Source: Desulfovibrio sp.
Lineage (GTDB): Bacteria > Desulfobacterota > Desulfovibrionia > Desulfovibrionales > Desulfovibrionaceae
Direction: 5' to 3'
DNA length: 7,017 bases
Assembly (NCBI GenBank): GCA_031281815.1
Contig: JAITEY010000176.1
Span: 1 to 7,017, forward strand
The position numbers and the translations under genes were made by a program. Shown here piece after piece: positions 5,937 to 7,017 of the stretch. Under the pieces are notes generated by a model, which did not search any database, was not told where the DNA came from, and saw only the letters and a program-made list of their open reading frames with translations. Each line of letters starts with the position of its first letter. Position 1 is the stretch's first letter.

Positions 5937-5971
5937 GGCTCCGACCGCCCTGTCGAGTCCAGAGCGGAGCC
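5937..5971. repeat. Short inverted repeat just past the folC stop
   Basis: GGCTCCG (5937-5943) and CGGAGCC (5965-5971) form a perfect 7-bp stem with a 21-nt loop, ending 5 nt beyond the folC stop codon. It could be a weak 3' structure of the folC transcript. No T run follows on the minus strand, so I do not call it a terminator. A further 5-bp stem (GATGC/GCATC) lies at 5909-5922. Nothing gene-like is visible in this spacer. Confidence 0.3.
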
Positions 5972-5976
5972 TCGTA

Positions 5977-7017
5977 TCATTCCGTCAGGTATTTCGGGCA
6001 GAGCGCGAACAATTCCGCGAGAAGGTAGAGCGACCCGCAGATGAGCAGGGGGTTGGCGGGGGCGCCGCCGGTGGGGGATTCGGGCAGGCGCTCAATGACG
6101 GCGGTTGATGCCCGGCGCAGAGCTTCGGCGAGGGAGGGCGCGGCGCAGGCGTTCAGGCCGGCGAGGGCGGCGAGTTCACGAGGGTCGGCGGCGCGGGGGT
6201 TGCCGGCGATAGGGGGTATGACAATCGGGCCGGTAGCCAGGGCACGGAGGAGAGGGAGCATGTCGGCGGGGTTTTTGTCCTGGAGGCAGGAAAATATCAC
6301 GGCCCCCGGCGCTGTGCCGGAGGCGGCGAGACTTTCGCCGAGCGCGGCCAGACCGTGCGGATTGTGTGCCCCGTCAAGGAGCAGGAGTGGGCGGCCCAAA
6401 GGGAACAGAGCGGCTTCGGCCGGATCGAGAGATGCATGGGGCAGGGGAGGAACCGATTGCATGCGTCCGGGCAGTCCGGCGCGTGCGAGGGCGCGTGCTT
6501 CGGCGTCGGTGTCCGGGGCGCCGGCGAGACGTTCCATGACCGAGGGAGGGAACATTTTGTTGCGCACGAGGGTGCGGAAAGCGGCAAGGGCCAAGCGGGC
6601 GTTGGCGATCTGGTGTTTGCCGGGCATGACGGGAGCGGCGTTCCGAGGGAGGGGCTGGGAGTCGTCGATGAGGATGAACGGCGCGTTGAGCGCGGCGGCG
6701 CGGCGTTGGAGTTCGTTCAGCGCTTCCGGGTTTTGGGGACCGCTGAGGACGGGTTTGCCGGGGCGCACGGCACCCGCCTTGTCCTCGGCAATATCTTTGA
6801 GAGTAGGGCCGAGTACGGCTTCATGGTCCATGCCGATGGGGGTGAACAACACCATATCGGCTTTTAGGGCGCTTACGGCGTCAAAGCGTCCGCCCAGGCC
6901 GCTTTCCATGACTGCCAGATCCACGCGGGCGGCAGCGAAGGCTTCGGAGGAGATGCAGGTGACGAGTTCGAACCAGCTCAGGTCGGCGCCTCCGGCGGCC
7001 ATGACGCGCTCGGCCGC
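5977..7017 (-). CDS. folC: Bifunctional folylpolyglutamate synthase/dihydrofolate synthase FolC (5' end outside window)
   Basis: FolC is a cytoplasmic Mur-ligase-family enzyme. It joins glutamate to dihydropteroate (making dihydrofolate) and adds further glutamates to folates, using ATP. The visible 346 residues, counted from the first in-frame codon at 7017, lack about the first 100 residues, including the expected P-loop. Family motifs present are GLGGRFD (40-46), MDH (63-65), EDKAGAV (78-84, the segment that probably carries the carbamylated lysine), GKHQIANARLAL (133-144), GLPGRMQ (181-187), LLDGAHNPHG (213-222), the QDKN turn (246-249) and the C-terminal GSLYLLAEL (328-336). The frame is intact to TGA at 5977-5979. 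There is an ATG at 7000-7002, but the frame continues through the edge and the family needs more N-terminal sequence, so it is not the start. FolC converges on xerC across a 218-bp spacer. Whether accD or another usual folC neighbour lies upstream cannot be seen. Confidence 0.96.
   Translation of the reverse strand, partial: AAERVMAAGGADLSWFELVTCISSEAFAAARVDLAVMESGLGGRFDAVSALKADMVLFTPIGMDHEAVLGPTLKDIAEDKAGAVRPGKPVLSGPQNPEALNELQRRAAALNAPFILIDDSQPLPRNAAPVMPGKHQIANARLALAAFRTLVRNKMFPPSVMERLAGAPDTDAEARALARAGLPGRMQSVPPLPHASLDPAEAALFPLGRPLLLLDGAHNPHGLAALGESLAASGTAPGAVIFSCLQDKNPADMLPLLRALATGPIVIPPIAGNPRAADPRELAALAGLNACAAPSLAEALRRASTAVIERLPESPTGGAPANPLLICGSLYLLAELFALCPKYLTE

Noticed and set aside
4670..5976. 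Possible integron, phage or dif/att site beside a tyrosine recombinase gene
   Set aside because: The recombinase matches housekeeping XerC to its last residues, sits in an operon with dprA, and no att-like direct repeats or dif-like 28-bp site was recognised nearby.
6964..6974. AGTTCGAACC, resembling a tRNA T-loop
   Set aside because: It lies within the intact folC frame; TTCGAA is self-complementary and no acceptor, D or anticodon stems surround it.

Overview
The window is GC-rich chromosomal DNA from a Gram-negative bacterium. A CpoB/YbgF-like envelope protein, a split YjjP/YjjB exporter and a XerC recombinase all fit a proteobacterial-type cell. The codon bias, the gene mix and the style of the intergenic repeats remind me of the Desulfovibrio group, but that is a weak inference. 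Almost everything recognisable is housekeeping. No CRISPR array, tRNA, rRNA, complete insertion sequence or defence system is visible.

Layout. Positions 2-208 (+) hold the tail of a degraded transposase of the integrase-like ISNCY type. It meets, tail to tail, a two-gene minus-strand operon at 205-1694: yjjP first, then yjjB, joined by a GTGA stop/start overlap. Together they make a split ThrE-type threonine/serine (or dicarboxylate) exporter. A divergent spacer of about 400 bp (1695-2091) follows. It holds weak promoter candidates on both strands and a strong hairpin in the yjjP leader.

From 2092 to 5758 (+) lies a tight three-gene operon. It consists of a cpoB/ybgF-like exported coiled-coil/TPR protein, dprA (4-nt ATGA overlap) and xerC (2-nt gap). 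A convergent spacer (5759-5976) holds a long pyrimidine tract and a perfect 13-bp inverted repeat. The minus-strand folC then runs off the right edge (5977-7017).

How the genes relate. The plus-strand operon joins an envelope factor that in E. coli acts with Tol-Pal during cell constriction, a DNA-processing protein that loads RecA on single strands, and the recombinase that resolves chromosome dimers at division. The close packing implies co-transcription and translational coupling; a shared role in division or recombination is inference only. Each of the three proteins carries a Pro/Ala/Ser-rich low-complexity segment between conserved domains.

The least ordinary signals are: an A8 slippery run followed by a GC hairpin inside dprA, which could yield a DprA lacking its C-terminal winged helix; a palindrome at 192-224 that ends two convergent frames with the same SRKA peptide; and the pyrimidine-tract/hairpin unit between xerC and folC, whose polarity is wrong for a normal intrinsic terminator. 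I did not find a convincing new multi-gene system.
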